From Pseudarthrobacter oxydans (lineage in GTDB: Bacteria > Actinomycetota > Actinomycetes > Actinomycetales > Micrococcaceae), in assembly GCF_013314975.1 (NCBI RefSeq), contig NZ_JABTYH010000002.1, forward strand, positions 124,001-188,000: 64,000 nucleotides of DNA. Direction: 5' to 3'. The position numbers and the translations under genes are program-made. Shown one piece after another: positions 8,795 to 16,528 of the stretch. Every line of letters begins with the position of its first letter. Position 1 is the stretch's first letter. Under the pieces are notes generated by a model. The model was given only the letters and a program-made list of their open reading frames with translations. It was not told where the DNA came from and searched no databases.

Positions 8795-8830
8795 GAAACG
8801 CAGGGCGCCCGTGAGGACGCCCTGCGTTTC
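8795..8830. terminator. Bidirectional hairpin terminator
   Basis: GAAACGCAGGGCG (8795-8807) and CGCCCTGCGTTTC (8818-8830) form a perfect 13-bp stem with a 10-base loop, placed between two convergent genes. The run of A and T at the stem base would serve either direction. Confidence 0.8.
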
Positions 8831-8861
8831 ACCGGGGCTGGCCCCAGGGACAGCCTTTGGC

Positions 8862-9026
8862 TCAGGCCTTCGTCCCGCGGACCGGGACGATCCTCTTGAT
8901 GGCCAGGCCCAGCGCAAGGAGCGCAAAGGCCGCGAGGGCGAACCAGAACACGTCCCCCGCGCCGGTCATGGCGAGGGTTCCGGAACCGGCTCCGGCTGCT
9001 GCGGGAACTGCTGGATTGTTATACAT
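8862..9026 (-). CDS. 54-residue membrane protein with LAXTG-like anchor
   Basis: This short gene begins (ATG at 9026) 5 bases after the stop of the GT2 gene. The product has a small Ala/Gly-rich N-terminus, the sequence TLAMTG at residues 17-22, a hydrophobic helix (about 26-44), and a positively charged tail (KRIVPVRGTK). That order is the architecture of a cell-wall sorting signal, and LAMTG fits the LAXTG pattern used by class E sortases of actinobacteria. There is no N-terminal signal peptide and almost no cargo, so it may simply be a small membrane partner of the glycosyltransferase. The ribosome binding site is weak, consistent with translational coupling. Confidence 0.65.
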   Translation of the reverse strand: MYNNPAVPAAAGAGSGTLAMTGAGDVFWFALAAFALLALGLAIKRIVPVRGTKA

Positions 9027-9031
9027 GGTTC

Positions 9032-10081
9032 TTACCAGGCTTTCTTTTTGTTAAACGCTGCGTCTGTGTACGCCTTCGCGTGAACCAGTTGCAGGAAAAG
9101 GTCGATCACCAGCTCGTACATGGTGGCGGCCGCGAGCATGTATCTCCATCCCCGGAGCCGCACCGTCACCACCCGTTCGATCACGAAGACACCGGTCACG
9201 GCAAGCCAGAACGGCTGGATGTGCAGCCCTGCTCCCGTGCCCAGTGCAACCGCCACCGTGCTGAGGTAGCCGAGCGTCACCAGGACACCGGCCACCGAAA
9301 GAAACTGCCTCCCCCAGTAGGGCCGGGTGACCCGCGTCCAGCCGTACTGGACGCAGTTCTCCACCGCCCCGCGCTTCCACCGCAGGCGCTGCGCCCAGAG
9401 CTCCCGCCAGGTGGGCATGACCTCTGTCACCAGGGTGCAGTCGGCGGGGGATTTGATCCGGTACTTCAGCGTCAGCAGGGCAAAGGACAACTCGTTGTCC
9501 TCGGTCAGGACCGACGTGTCGTAGACGCCGCCCCTGCCGTTGCCACGAGGGAGCGTGCCATCCAGCCTGGCCGCTGACACGTCACGGAGCGTCCGGACCC
9601 GGAACAGTGCGGCCGTGCCGGTGACCACCAGGCATTTGCCGTGCAGCCGCCGCACGTCCCTGGCGTACCGGGCGTATTCATTCCTCTGCAGGTGGCCAAC
9701 GAACCCGCCACCCTCGCCGCCCCGGAACACACCGCCCACGGCGCCAAGCCGCGAATCAGCCGTGAGGTGCCTCACCGAGCGCTCAATGAAGTCCGGCGAG
9801 AGCTGCGAATCGGCGTCCTGCACCAGGATCATGTCCTCGGGTGCAGCCTCCGGCAGCAGTTCAGCGAGCACGAAGTTGAGGGCACCGGCCTTCTTGTCCG
9901 TATTCCCAACGGTTGATACCACCTCGGCGCCTGCCGCCAGGGAAATAGCTTCCGTTTTATCGGTGCAATTGTCTGCAACCACAATTACCCGGTCCGGGAT
10001 TAGTGTCTGGTTTTGGAGGGACAAGAGCGTCGCATGGATTCCCGCGGCCTCATTGTGGGCCGGGATGATGACCGTGATCAC
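9032..10081 (-). CDS. Processive GT2 family glycosyltransferase
   Basis: The 349-residue membrane-associated enzyme has the family 2 GT-A fold. It begins MITVIIPAHNEAAGI, with nucleotide-binding Asp37, the metal-binding DAD at 89-91, the catalytic TED at 193-195, and QRLRW at 231-235. The QxxRW motif marks processive synthases such as cellulose, hyaluronan and PNAG synthases, which polymerise and extrude a chain. Three hydrophobic segments follow (about 258-340). It lacks the N-terminal helices of full BcsA or PgaC. Start is GTG at 10081 with AGGGG upstream. It forms an operon with the 54-residue LAXTG-like gene. The polymer cannot be named from sequence. Confidence 0.88.
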   Translation of the reverse strand: MITVIIPAHNEAAGIHATLLSLQNQTLIPDRVIVVADNCTDKTEAISLAAGAEVVSTVGNTDKKAGALNFVLAELLPEAAPEDMILVQDADSQLSPDFIERSVRHLTADSRLGAVGGVFRGGEGGGFVGHLQRNEYARYARDVRRLHGKCLVVTGTAALFRVRTLRDVSAARLDGTLPRGNGRGGVYDTSVLTEDNELSFALLTLKYRIKSPADCTLVTEVMPTWRELWAQRLRWKRGAVENCVQYGWTRVTRPYWGRQFLSVAGVLVTLGYLSTVAVALGTGAGLHIQPFWLAVTGVFVIERVVTVRLRGWRYMLAAATMYELVIDLFLQLVHAKAYTDAAFNKKKAW

Positions 10082-10476
10082 AGGGGTGCCCCTGCCAAAA
10101 GCTCAAGCATGAATGATGCCTGTAATTGCGACGCCGCGCACATTTTTCCCCGCTGAAACCATTTGAAGTTCTATTGGCTTTGAGTGTTTCAACGCGAACT
10201 CAAATCACTTGCACAGAAGAAGCAAAGAAACTACAAGCTTCAATCAAGACGGCCGCACGCACCTCACCGCAGGATGCTGCGGCCTTGAGACTCAGGAGAG
10301 GCGCCGGGGTCTCCGATACCAGTAGGCGCCCGGCCTCGAGGGGCAACAAGAAGAACCAGAAGCGCACAGAATCCGCACAAAATCTCTTGACTACTCACGG
10401 AATGCACTGTTACAAATTATGTAACGTCCGTTCTGAAACGATACAAAACCTCTTGTCCTCATCAAAGGAGATGACC
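10082..10476. other. AT-richer intergenic region, 395 bases
   Basis: This region lies between the divergent GT2 and acetylesterase genes. An open frame runs through it in the acetylesterase frame, but there is no ribosome binding site until AAAGGAG at 10464-10470, and base composition is unlike coding sequence here. It probably holds both promoters. No clear operator palindrome was found. Confidence 0.55.
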
Positions 10477-11682
10477 GTGACCCTTGCTGCCCCCACATCC
10501 AATAACCCAGGCTCTTCACCCACCCATGCCGGGTCGGCCAGGAAATCCCTGGCTGCCGGCCTCGCCGCAGCAGCCCTGCTGGGTGGGGCCGGCATGGTTG
10601 CCACCACGCCGGCCGCCTACGCCGAACCCAGCAACTACCGCTTCGACTTCGGGAGCGGGCCCGTGGAGCACGGGTACACCGGAGTCAGCGCCGCAGACGC
10701 CTACAGCCCCGAAGCCAGGTATGGCTTCAACACCCCTGAGCACATGGCCAACGTTTCCGCCAAGGGCACCGGGGCCGGGAGCGATGCCGTACGCTTCCTC
10801 CAGTTCGGGACCAAGAGCGCCAACACATTCAACGTGGACCTGAAGGAAGGCCTCTACAGGGTCACTGTCACGCTGGGCGACACCTCCCGGGCCAGCATCG
10901 CGGCCGAAGGCGTGTTCCAGGAAATGAACCTAACCGGAAACGGCGCCACGGCCTCCTTTGAGATTCCGGTGACGGACGGCCAGCTGAACCTGCTGGTTAC
11001 GGAGGGCAAGGTTGGCACGGCCTTTACCCTGAGCTCGCTGGAGATCGACAAGGTCTCACGCCACCCGGAGATGGACCCCACCATCTGGGTGGGCGGCGAC
11101 TCCACCGTGGCCAGCTACTACCCGCTGCACAACAGCATCCAGGGAGGCTGGGGCCAGATGCTGCCCCAGTACGTGGACCCGGCCGCGTTCGACATCCGGA
11201 ACATGGCCACCGGCGGACAGATTGCCCGGGGCTTCCGCAATGACGGGCAGCTCGCAGCCATCCTCCAGTACATCAAGCCAGGAGACCTGTTCCTGCTGGA
11301 AATGGGCATCAACGACACGGCAGCCAAGAACGCCACCACGGAGGCGGAGTTCAAGGAGATCATGCGTGACATGGTCCGCCAGGTGGCTGCCACCGGTGCT
11401 ACGCCGGTGCTGGTCACCCCGCAGGGCCGCGCCACGGACTTCGTGGACGGGGTACACACCTCGGTCAACCGCTGGTACCGCAACTCAACGGTTGCCCTGG
11501 CGGAGGAGGAAGGCGTGCACCTGGTTGACCTGAACGTCCTGGCGTCCGCCTACTTCACGAAGATTGGCCCGGAAGCCACCCTGGCGCTGTTCATGACGGG
11601 AGACACCCTGCACCCCAACCGGGCCGGCGCCTCAGAACTGGCGCGGCTGGTGGCAGAGGACCTTTACCGCCAGGGCCTATAG
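10477..11682 (+). CDS. Secreted rhamnogalacturonan acetylesterase (SGNH hydrolase)
   Basis: The 401-residue enzyme should remove acetyl groups from the rhamnogalacturonan-I backbone of pectin outside the cell. It has a signal peptide (about residues 1-49, ending AAYAEP). A beta-rich N-terminal module starts YRFDFGSGP, as seen in this esterase group. The SGNH catalytic domain contains GDST (Ser209), the oxyanion block with GxND (MGINDT) and the Asp376-x-x-His379 pair in DTLHPN. GTG at 10477 is preferred to the in-frame ATG at 10471 because the ATG directly abuts AAAGGAG, whereas the GTG has 6-base spacing. It complements the two rhamnogalacturonan lyases at 34-40 kb. Confidence 0.85.
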   Translation: MTLAAPTSNNPGSSPTHAGSARKSLAAGLAAAALLGGAGMVATTPAAYAEPSNYRFDFGSGPVEHGYTGVSAADAYSPEARYGFNTPEHMANVSAKGTGAGSDAVRFLQFGTKSANTFNVDLKEGLYRVTVTLGDTSRASIAAEGVFQEMNLTGNGATASFEIPVTDGQLNLLVTEGKVGTAFTLSSLEIDKVSRHPEMDPTIWVGGDSTVASYYPLHNSIQGGWGQMLPQYVDPAAFDIRNMATGGQIARGFRNDGQLAAILQYIKPGDLFLLEMGINDTAAKNATTEAEFKEIMRDMVRQVAATGATPVLVTPQGRATDFVDGVHTSVNRWYRNSTVALAEEEGVHLVDLNVLASAYFTKIGPEATLALFMTGDTLHPNRAGASELARLVAEDLYRQGL

Positions 11683-11760
11683 GGCAGAGTTGCTGGACCA
11701 GGACCGCCGAGCAGGATCTCTAGACAGGGTTTCCTGCATCACGTTCCCTGGACCCAGGGG

Positions 11761-11788
11761 TTCCTGGATCCAGTTTCCTAGATCCAGT
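11761..11788. repeat. Short imperfect tandem repeat
   Basis: TTCCTGGATCCAGT (11761-11774) is followed directly by TTCCTAGATCCAGT (11775-11788), with weaker relatives just upstream, including CCCTGG-AC-CCAGGG near 11746-11759. It lies between two convergent genes and overlaps the stop codon of the one on the minus strand. It may act as a terminator; no strong single hairpin is evident. Confidence 0.45.
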
Positions 11789-12242
11789 CAGCGGAGAAGT
11801 CCTGCGGCGGCCACCATCGGGTCCGCGCCTGGACGTGGAACCTGCGGCCGGTGACTTCCGTGGGATTGATCCGGATCAGGTGCTCCTTGAGGCCGGATTC
11901 CCACGGTTCACGGTCCGGATCGGCCAGTTCAAGGGGCACGTTGCCGTCTGCCACGGGCTCGGGTATCCCTTTGACCACCACGCTCCACACTTCCGTGCTG
12001 TACGCGTTGAGCCCGTCTGTTTCCAGGGCCACGAGGGTTCCTGCAAGCAGGGAGTACAGCTTGGTGCCGGGGGCGGTCCTGAAATACAGGGCCCCTTCCG
12101 CGGGTACAAAGTTCACGGGGAAAATTTCCGGGGTGGTGCCGTTAATGACTGCCAGCCTGCCGATGTAGGAGGAACGCAGGTACTTCCAGCATTCCTCCTC
12201 GGGCAGGATTTCAGTTTTGGGTCCCGAGGGTGAGTTCTCCAT
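11778..12242 (-). CDS. Pyridoxamine 5'-phosphate oxidase-fold flavin-binding protein
   Basis: The 154-residue protein has the split-barrel FMN-binding fold of the PPOX/nitroreductase-like group. Recognisable pieces are LRSSYIGRLAVINGTTPEIFPVNF at the N-terminus (broken by variable residues), FRTAPGTKLYSLL and the closing TRWWPP. Members bind FMN, F420 or haem and act on varied substrates, so no reaction can be given. It is a single-gene unit, convergent with the acetylesterase. The ATG at 12242 is well placed relative to the conserved EECWKYL segment though its ribosome binding site is weak. Confidence 0.85.
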   Translation of the reverse strand: MENSPSGPKTEILPEEECWKYLRSSYIGRLAVINGTTPEIFPVNFVPAEGALYFRTAPGTKLYSLLAGTLVALETDGLNAYSTEVWSVVVKGIPEPVADGNVPLELADPDREPWESGLKEHLIRINPTEVTGRRFHVQARTRWWPPQDFSADWI

Positions 12243-12309
12243 GGCCCGAAGTCTAGGCCTCCGTGAACCGGCGGGAGTAGGGTCTTCCTTCCCGTGCGCT
12301 CAAGCCCGC

Positions 12310-12975
12310 TCAGCCTGCCTGCCCGGGCGGACGGATGATCCGGCGCCGGGTGGCGGCCGCGATGGCTGCCGTCCTGTTGTCCACGCCGAGCTTCCCGTAG
12401 ATGTGGACCAGGTGCGTTTTGACCGTGGCTTCCGAGATGAACACCTGTTTGGCGATGGCGCGGTTGGACAGCCCGGTGGCCAGCAGTTCGAGCAGCTGGA
12501 CCTCCCGCGGGGTGAGTGAGGTGCCCGGGTTGGTGATGCGTTTCATGAGCAATGCGGCGGCCCGCGGTGCCAGGACTGTTTCCCCCGCGGCCGCAGCGAA
12601 CACGGCCTGCCTGATCTGCTCCGGCGGGGCGTCCTTGAGCATGTAGCCGCTGGCGCCGGCCTCTACGGCGGAGAGGATATCGGCGTCGGTGTCGTAGGTG
12701 GTCAGGATGAGGACGGGCGGGGGCGCAGCCAGCTTCCGGATCGCGGCGGTGGCGGCTACCCCGTCCATGCCCGCGCCCATCTGCAGGTCCATCAGCACCA
12801 CGTCCACGCCTTCGCCCAGCATCGCCAGGCGCGAGAGTTCGTTCAGGGCGGCTTTCCCGTCCGCGGCCTCCGCTGCGATGGAGATGCCGTCAAACTCGGT
12901 GAGCATGGCCCTCAGCCCGGCGCGGACCACAGGATGGTCGTCCACCAGCAGGACGCGCACGTCAGTCACCGGCAT
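12310..12975 (-). CDS. NarL/LuxR-family response regulator
   Basis: The 221-residue regulator has a receiver domain with Asp12 and Asp13 (LVDDHP), phosphoacceptor Asp63 (VVLMDLQMG) and the switch Thr/Lys (LTTYD, YMLKDAP). A C-terminal LuxR-type helix-turn-helix follows (LTPREVQLLELLATGLSNRAIAKQ in parts, about 152-210). It overlaps the 3' end of the histidine kinase gene upstream by 14 bases, so the two are co-translated partners. The pair is divergent from an ABC exporter at 14.6-16.5 kb, a common arrangement in which the system controls the exporter. Confidence 0.95.
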   Translation of the reverse strand: MPVTDVRVLLVDDHPVVRAGLRAMLTEFDGISIAAEAADGKAALNELSRLAMLGEGVDVVLMDLQMGAGMDGVAATAAIRKLAAPPPVLILTTYDTDADILSAVEAGASGYMLKDAPPEQIRQAVFAAAAGETVLAPRAAALLMKRITNPGTSLTPREVQLLELLATGLSNRAIAKQVFISEATVKTHLVHIYGKLGVDNRTAAIAAATRRRIIRPPGQAG

Positions 12976-14425
12976 CTCCCCCGGCAGGGTCGAGCGGCAG
13001 GCGGATGGCCACCACGGTTCCCTCGCCCGGGGCGGTCTCCAGCTCCAGGGAACCGCTGAGGGCTTCTACCCTTTCCCGCAATGAACGGAGGCCGAATCCG
13101 CTGCCGTCCGCGCCGCCGTCGTGCCCTGCCCCGGCTGTTCCAGCCCCAGCGCTTCCTGTCCCGGCAGCTCCTGTCCGGGAGCTTCCCGCCCCAGCGCTTC
13201 CTGCCCCGGCCGCTCCTGCCCCGGCGGCGAGGTCAGGGTCAAAGCCCACGCCGTCGTCGTAAATGTCCATGGTGACTTCCGTGCCAAGGAAGGTGAGCGT
13301 GACCACGGCGTTGCCTGCGCTGGCGTGGTCGCGGACGTTCGCGAGGCTCGCCTGGGCCGCGCGGAGCAGCGCCACCTGGTGCGGTTGCGGCAGTTCGGCC
13401 GGCTCCCCGTCCACCTCCAGCCGGCAGCGGAGCGCCGCTCCCCCGGCCGCTGCGCTCCGTCCGGTCTCTTCGCAGAGCCGGCGCAGGGCCTCCACCAGCG
13501 TGGTGTCGTGCAGCTGGGGGGAGGAGAGGCCGCGGACAAAGCTCCGGGCTTCGGCCAGGTTGTCTGCAGCCGTCTGCTGCATCATCGCCACCCGCGACCC
13601 TGCGGTTACCGGATCCCCGTGCGCCAGCGACTGCTCCGCAGCCCGTGCAAGCAGCACGATGCTGGAGAGGCCCTGCGCCAGGGTGTCGTGGATTTCCCGG
13701 GCCAGCCGCTCCCGTTCCGCCAGCACCCCGGCTTCATGCTGGGATGCCGCCAGTTCCTGGCGGGTGCGGCGCAGTTCATCCGCGGCCCGCCGCTGGTTCT
13801 CCGCCTCCCGGTACAGCGCAACATACGCAAGGCCGGTGATGACGGCGAAGGCGGCACCAAACAGCGGGCCGACGACGGCGGCCGCGTGCGGAACCGGGTC
13901 ACCGCTGGCGGACCACTGGGAGGCGATGACCGCGGCTGTCATCAGTGCGATGGTCAGCAGCGCGGCACGCCGCGGCAGCAGGTGCAGATGCAGGAAGAAC
14001 AGGGGGAACGCCAGCCACGCAAAGTCGGCGCTCCCCGCCAGCAGGAGGACCCACAGCGCTGTCACCGCCGCCAGCCACTGGAGGCCGTAGCGGCGGGGAT
14101 TGAACCGGATCCGGCCCGCGGCGTGGCGGTGTTCCAGCACGGTCCCGGTGAGGTACACCGCCGCCAGGACCAGCGCCAGGCCCGACCACAGGAACGGGAA
14201 GGAGCCCCGGGGGCCGGGCGCCAGCAGCCGGACCACGCCCACCACCAGCAGGGCTGCGAACCCGATGTGGAGCGTGACCCTCAGCACCCTCAGGATCGCC
14301 TCCGAGGACGCCGATTCCACTGCGCTCAGGGGGTCCTTGGGTGCATGGGCGCCGGAGGAGCCAGTGCCTGCGGCGCCGGGTCTGCCGGGTCCGCCGGAAG
14401 TGTTCAGGGCAGGGGTGGCGGACAT
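12962..14425 (-). CDS. NarL-type sensor histidine kinase
   Basis: The 487-residue kinase has five to six N-terminal transmembrane helices (about residues 48-210) and no extracellular sensor domain. A short coiled coil with a HisKA_3 dimerisation segment follows, whose phospho-accepting His lies in REIHDTLAQGLSSIVLL. A C-terminal HATPase domain ends the protein. An Ala/Gly/Ser repeat of about 37 residues is inserted between the G1 box (DDGVGFDP) and G2 box (GFGLRSL), in the ATP lid. This intramembrane-sensing layout is typical of kinases that detect cell-envelope stress or membrane-active compounds. It partners the response regulator that overlaps its end. Confidence 0.94.
   Translation of the reverse strand: MSATPALNTSGGPGRPGAAGTGSSGAHAPKDPLSAVESASSEAILRVLRVTLHIGFAALLVVGVVRLLAPGPRGSFPFLWSGLALVLAAVYLTGTVLEHRHAAGRIRFNPRRYGLQWLAAVTALWVLLLAGSADFAWLAFPLFFLHLHLLPRRAALLTIALMTAAVIASQWSASGDPVPHAAAVVGPLFGAAFAVITGLAYVALYREAENQRRAADELRRTRQELAASQHEAGVLAERERLAREIHDTLAQGLSSIVLLARAAEQSLAHGDPVTAGSRVAMMQQTAADNLAEARSFVRGLSSPQLHDTTLVEALRRLCEETGRSAAAGGAALRCRLEVDGEPAELPQPHQVALLRAAQASLANVRDHASAGNAVVTLTFLGTEVTMDIYDDGVGFDPDLAAGAGAAGAGSAGAGSSRTGAAGTGSAGAGTAGAGHDGGADGSGFGLRSLRERVEALSGSLELETAPGEGTVVAIRLPLDPAGGDAGD
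13120..13225. repeat. Low-complexity repeat inside the kinase ATPase domain
   Basis: About 100 bases are built from variants of a 12-15 base unit such as GCTCCTGCCCCGGC. On the minus strand they encode Gly-Ala-Gly-Ser-type repeats. The length is a multiple of three and the reading frame stays open. Such repeats are prone to slip, so length may vary between strains. Confidence 0.75.
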
Positions 14426-14456
14426 GCCACCAGCTTATGCGCGCCCGGCCGGCGGA

Positions 14457-14570
14457 GGGTCAATCAAAAGGTTGACCCCGGGTTCCACCTTTCCTCCGTG
14501 GCGGATCAACTGCCCGCCCGATGGACCGCGGGCGGGCGGACGGGACAGTGGATGGAGACCTTATCCACTG
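14457..14570. promoter_or_regulatory. Two inverted repeats between kinase and exporter genes
   Basis: GGGTCAA (14457-14463) and TTGACCC (14472-14478) form a 7-bp inverted repeat with an 8-base gap. CAGTGGAT (14546-14553) and ATCCACTG (14563-14570) form a perfect 8-bp repeat with a 9-base gap, 24 bases before the permease start. Both lie in the divergent region and are candidate binding sites for the NarL-type regulator. This is inference from placement. Confidence 0.55.
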
Positions 14571-14593
14571 GAACCAACCGAGAGAAGAACAAC

Positions 14594-15700
14594 GTGTTTC
14601 TGGCAATCCGCGACATCCGTTTCGCCAAGGGCCGGTTCGCCATGATGGGCGGCGTGGTGGCCCTGATTACCCTGCTCCTCGTGATGCTGTCCGGCCTGAC
14701 TGCCGGTCTGGCTGAACAGTCGACCTCCGCCATCGGAAAGCTGGGGGCTGCCGCCGGCGCGCCCGTGGACACCGTGGTGTTCGGGGCCCCCGGCTCCAAC
14801 GCCCCTAAAGCCTCATTTACCGAAAGCACCGTGACGGCGGCCCAGGCGGAGAGCTGGCGAAACCGGCCGGGTGTCCGCGCTGCCGAGCCGGTGGGGATCA
14901 CCCAGACCCGGGCCCAGGGTGCGGGCGCCGGCTCGGGCACCACCAATGTGGCCGTGTTCGGGGTGGCACCCGGCAGCGGGCTGGCGCCCGTGGACGTAGC
15001 CGCCGGCACCGCTGTGGTGGGCGCCTCCGTGGCTGAAGCCCTGACCCTTGAGCAGGGGGACGCCCTGAGCATCAGCGGGGTGGAACTTGCCGTGGCCGCG
15101 GTCGTTGAGGACCAGTGGTACGCCCATACGAGCGTTGTGTGGACGGCGCTTCCGGCCTGGTCCGGGCTGGCCCACGTGTCCGACGGCGGCCAGCTTGCCA
15201 CCGTTATTACCGTCACCTACCAGGACGGCGCGGAAGTGGATGAGGCCGCCGCGGATGCTGCGGCGAATACGGTCAGTGCCTCCCGGACGGATTCCTTCCA
15301 GGCGCTGGGCTCGTTCAAGAGCGAGAACGGCTCGCTGACCCTCATGCAGGCCTTCCTCTACGGCATCTCATCCCTGGTGATTGTGGCGTTCCTGACCGTG
15401 TGGACCATCCAGCGGACCCGCGACATTGCCGTCCTGAAGGCCATGGGGGCTCCGGGGGCGTACATCCTGCGCGATGCCATGACGCAGGCGGCGATCGTCC
15501 TGGTGGCCGGGGCCGGGCTGGGCGGGATTGCCGGCGTCGCGGCCGGGCTGCTTGCCGCCCAGGCGGCCCCCTTCCTCCTCAGCCCTGCCACCACGCTGCT
15601 TCCCGTCGTCGGGATTGTTGCCCTGGGGCTGGCCGGGGCAGCGCTGGCTGTCCGCCGCGTCACCAAGATCGATGCCCTGCTGGCCCTCGGCGGCAACTGA
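14594..15700 (+). CDS. FtsX-like ABC transporter permease
   Basis: The 368-residue protein has one N-terminal helix (about residues 17-40), a large extracytoplasmic domain, and a C-terminal FtsX domain with three helices. The domain carries the conserved IQRTRDIAVLKAMGAP loop. It is the membrane partner of the ATPase that starts 43 bases downstream. GTG at 14594 is chosen because the protein begins properly at FLAIRDIRFAKGRF; the frame is open far upstream but runs antisense to the kinase. The ribosome binding site (GAGAGAAG) is weak. The substrate is unknown; similar exporters in actinobacteria are linked to resistance to membrane-active compounds. Confidence 0.92.
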   Translation: MFLAIRDIRFAKGRFAMMGGVVALITLLLVMLSGLTAGLAEQSTSAIGKLGAAAGAPVDTVVFGAPGSNAPKASFTESTVTAAQAESWRNRPGVRAAEPVGITQTRAQGAGAGSGTTNVAVFGVAPGSGLAPVDVAAGTAVVGASVAEALTLEQGDALSISGVELAVAAVVEDQWYAHTSVVWTALPAWSGLAHVSDGGQLATVITVTYQDGAEVDEAAADAAANTVSASRTDSFQALGSFKSENGSLTLMQAFLYGISSLVIVAFLTVWTIQRTRDIAVLKAMGAPGAYILRDAMTQAAIVLVAGAGLGGIAGVAAGLLAAQAAPFLLSPATTLLPVVGIVALGLAGAALAVRRVTKIDALLALGGN

Positions 15701-15743
15701 CGCCCCCGCCTCCCCAAACTCCAATCCTGTGAAAGGGAACCCG

Positions 15744-16451
15744 ATGTCTGCCTGCTCCACCCCTGCTCCGCTGGAACTGCTCAATGTCACCCTCGAATAC
15801 CCGGACGGCGGCGGCACCACCACCGCACTGGACCGCGTCAGCCTGGCAGTCCCCGCCGCGCACGTGGTGTCACTCGTCGGGCCGTCCGGCTCCGGGAAAT
15901 CGAGCCTTCTTGCCGCAGCCGCCACCCTGGTGCGCCCCACCAGCGGGCAGGTGACCATCGACGGTACTGACACAACCGGCCTCCCGGACAGGGCCCTCAC
16001 GGCCTTGCGGCGCAGCAAGGTGGGCATCATCTTCCAGCAGCCCAACCTGCTCCCGTCGCTCACGGCTGCCGAACAGCTCATCATCGGCGACCACCTCCGC
16101 GGAAAGCCCGTGAAGGCCGCCCGGAAGAAGGCCGCCGGACTCCTTGACGTCGTCGGCCTGTCCGCGAGCGCCGGGAAGCTCCCCCACCAGCTCTCCGGCG
16201 GTCAGCGCCAACGGGTCAACATCGCCAGGGCGCTGATGGGGAACCCGAAAGTCTTGCTCGTGGACGAGCCGACGGCGGCACTGGACCACGAGCGCAGCGC
16301 CTCAATCATCCGGCTGCTGTGCCGGGTGACCGCCGAGTTCAACGTGGGCACCGTACTGGTCACCCATGACACGGAGTTTGTTCCGCTGACCGATGCCGTG
16401 GCCACCATGCGGGACGGGGCTCTCACCGCCCCCGTGCTGACCGGCGCCTGA
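15744..16451 (+). CDS. ABC transporter ATP-binding protein (LolD/MacB type)
   Basis: The 235-residue ATPase carries Walker A GPSGSGKSS, Q-loop FQQPNLLPSL, signature LSGGQRQRV and Walker B VLLVDEPTAALD. It is of the small exporter subfamily that pairs with FtsX-like permeases, here the gene just upstream. The ATG at 15744 follows GAAAGGGA at a normal distance. A strong terminator lies 5 bases after its stop, so the operon is two genes. The pair is divergent from the two-component system at 12.3-14.4 kb, which probably controls it. Confidence 0.94.
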   Translation: MSACSTPAPLELLNVTLEYPDGGGTTTALDRVSLAVPAAHVVSLVGPSGSGKSSLLAAAATLVRPTSGQVTIDGTDTTGLPDRALTALRRSKVGIIFQQPNLLPSLTAAEQLIIGDHLRGKPVKAARKKAAGLLDVVGLSASAGKLPHQLSGGQRQRVNIARALMGNPKVLLVDEPTAALDHERSASIIRLLCRVTAEFNVGTVLVTHDTEFVPLTDAVATMRDGALTAPVLTGA

Positions 16452-16456
16452 GGCAC

Positions 16457-16491
16457 GGATGGCCCCGGCGGGATCTCCGCCGGGGCCATCC
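16457..16491. terminator. Bidirectional hairpin terminator
   Basis: GGATGGCCCCGGCGG (16457-16471) pairs perfectly with CCGCCGGGGCCATCC (16477-16491) around a 5-base loop. It stands between the ATPase and the oppositely oriented sialidase gene and could stop transcripts from both sides. Confidence 0.88.
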
Positions 16492-16528
16492 GGCAACACC
16501 GGCACGTTCACCGGCTGTTGCCTTCCGC

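Noticed and set aside
14506..15216. A 236-codon minus-strand frame across the FtsX permease
   Set aside because: It is the complement of the permease, which has clear FtsX motifs and a ribosome binding site.
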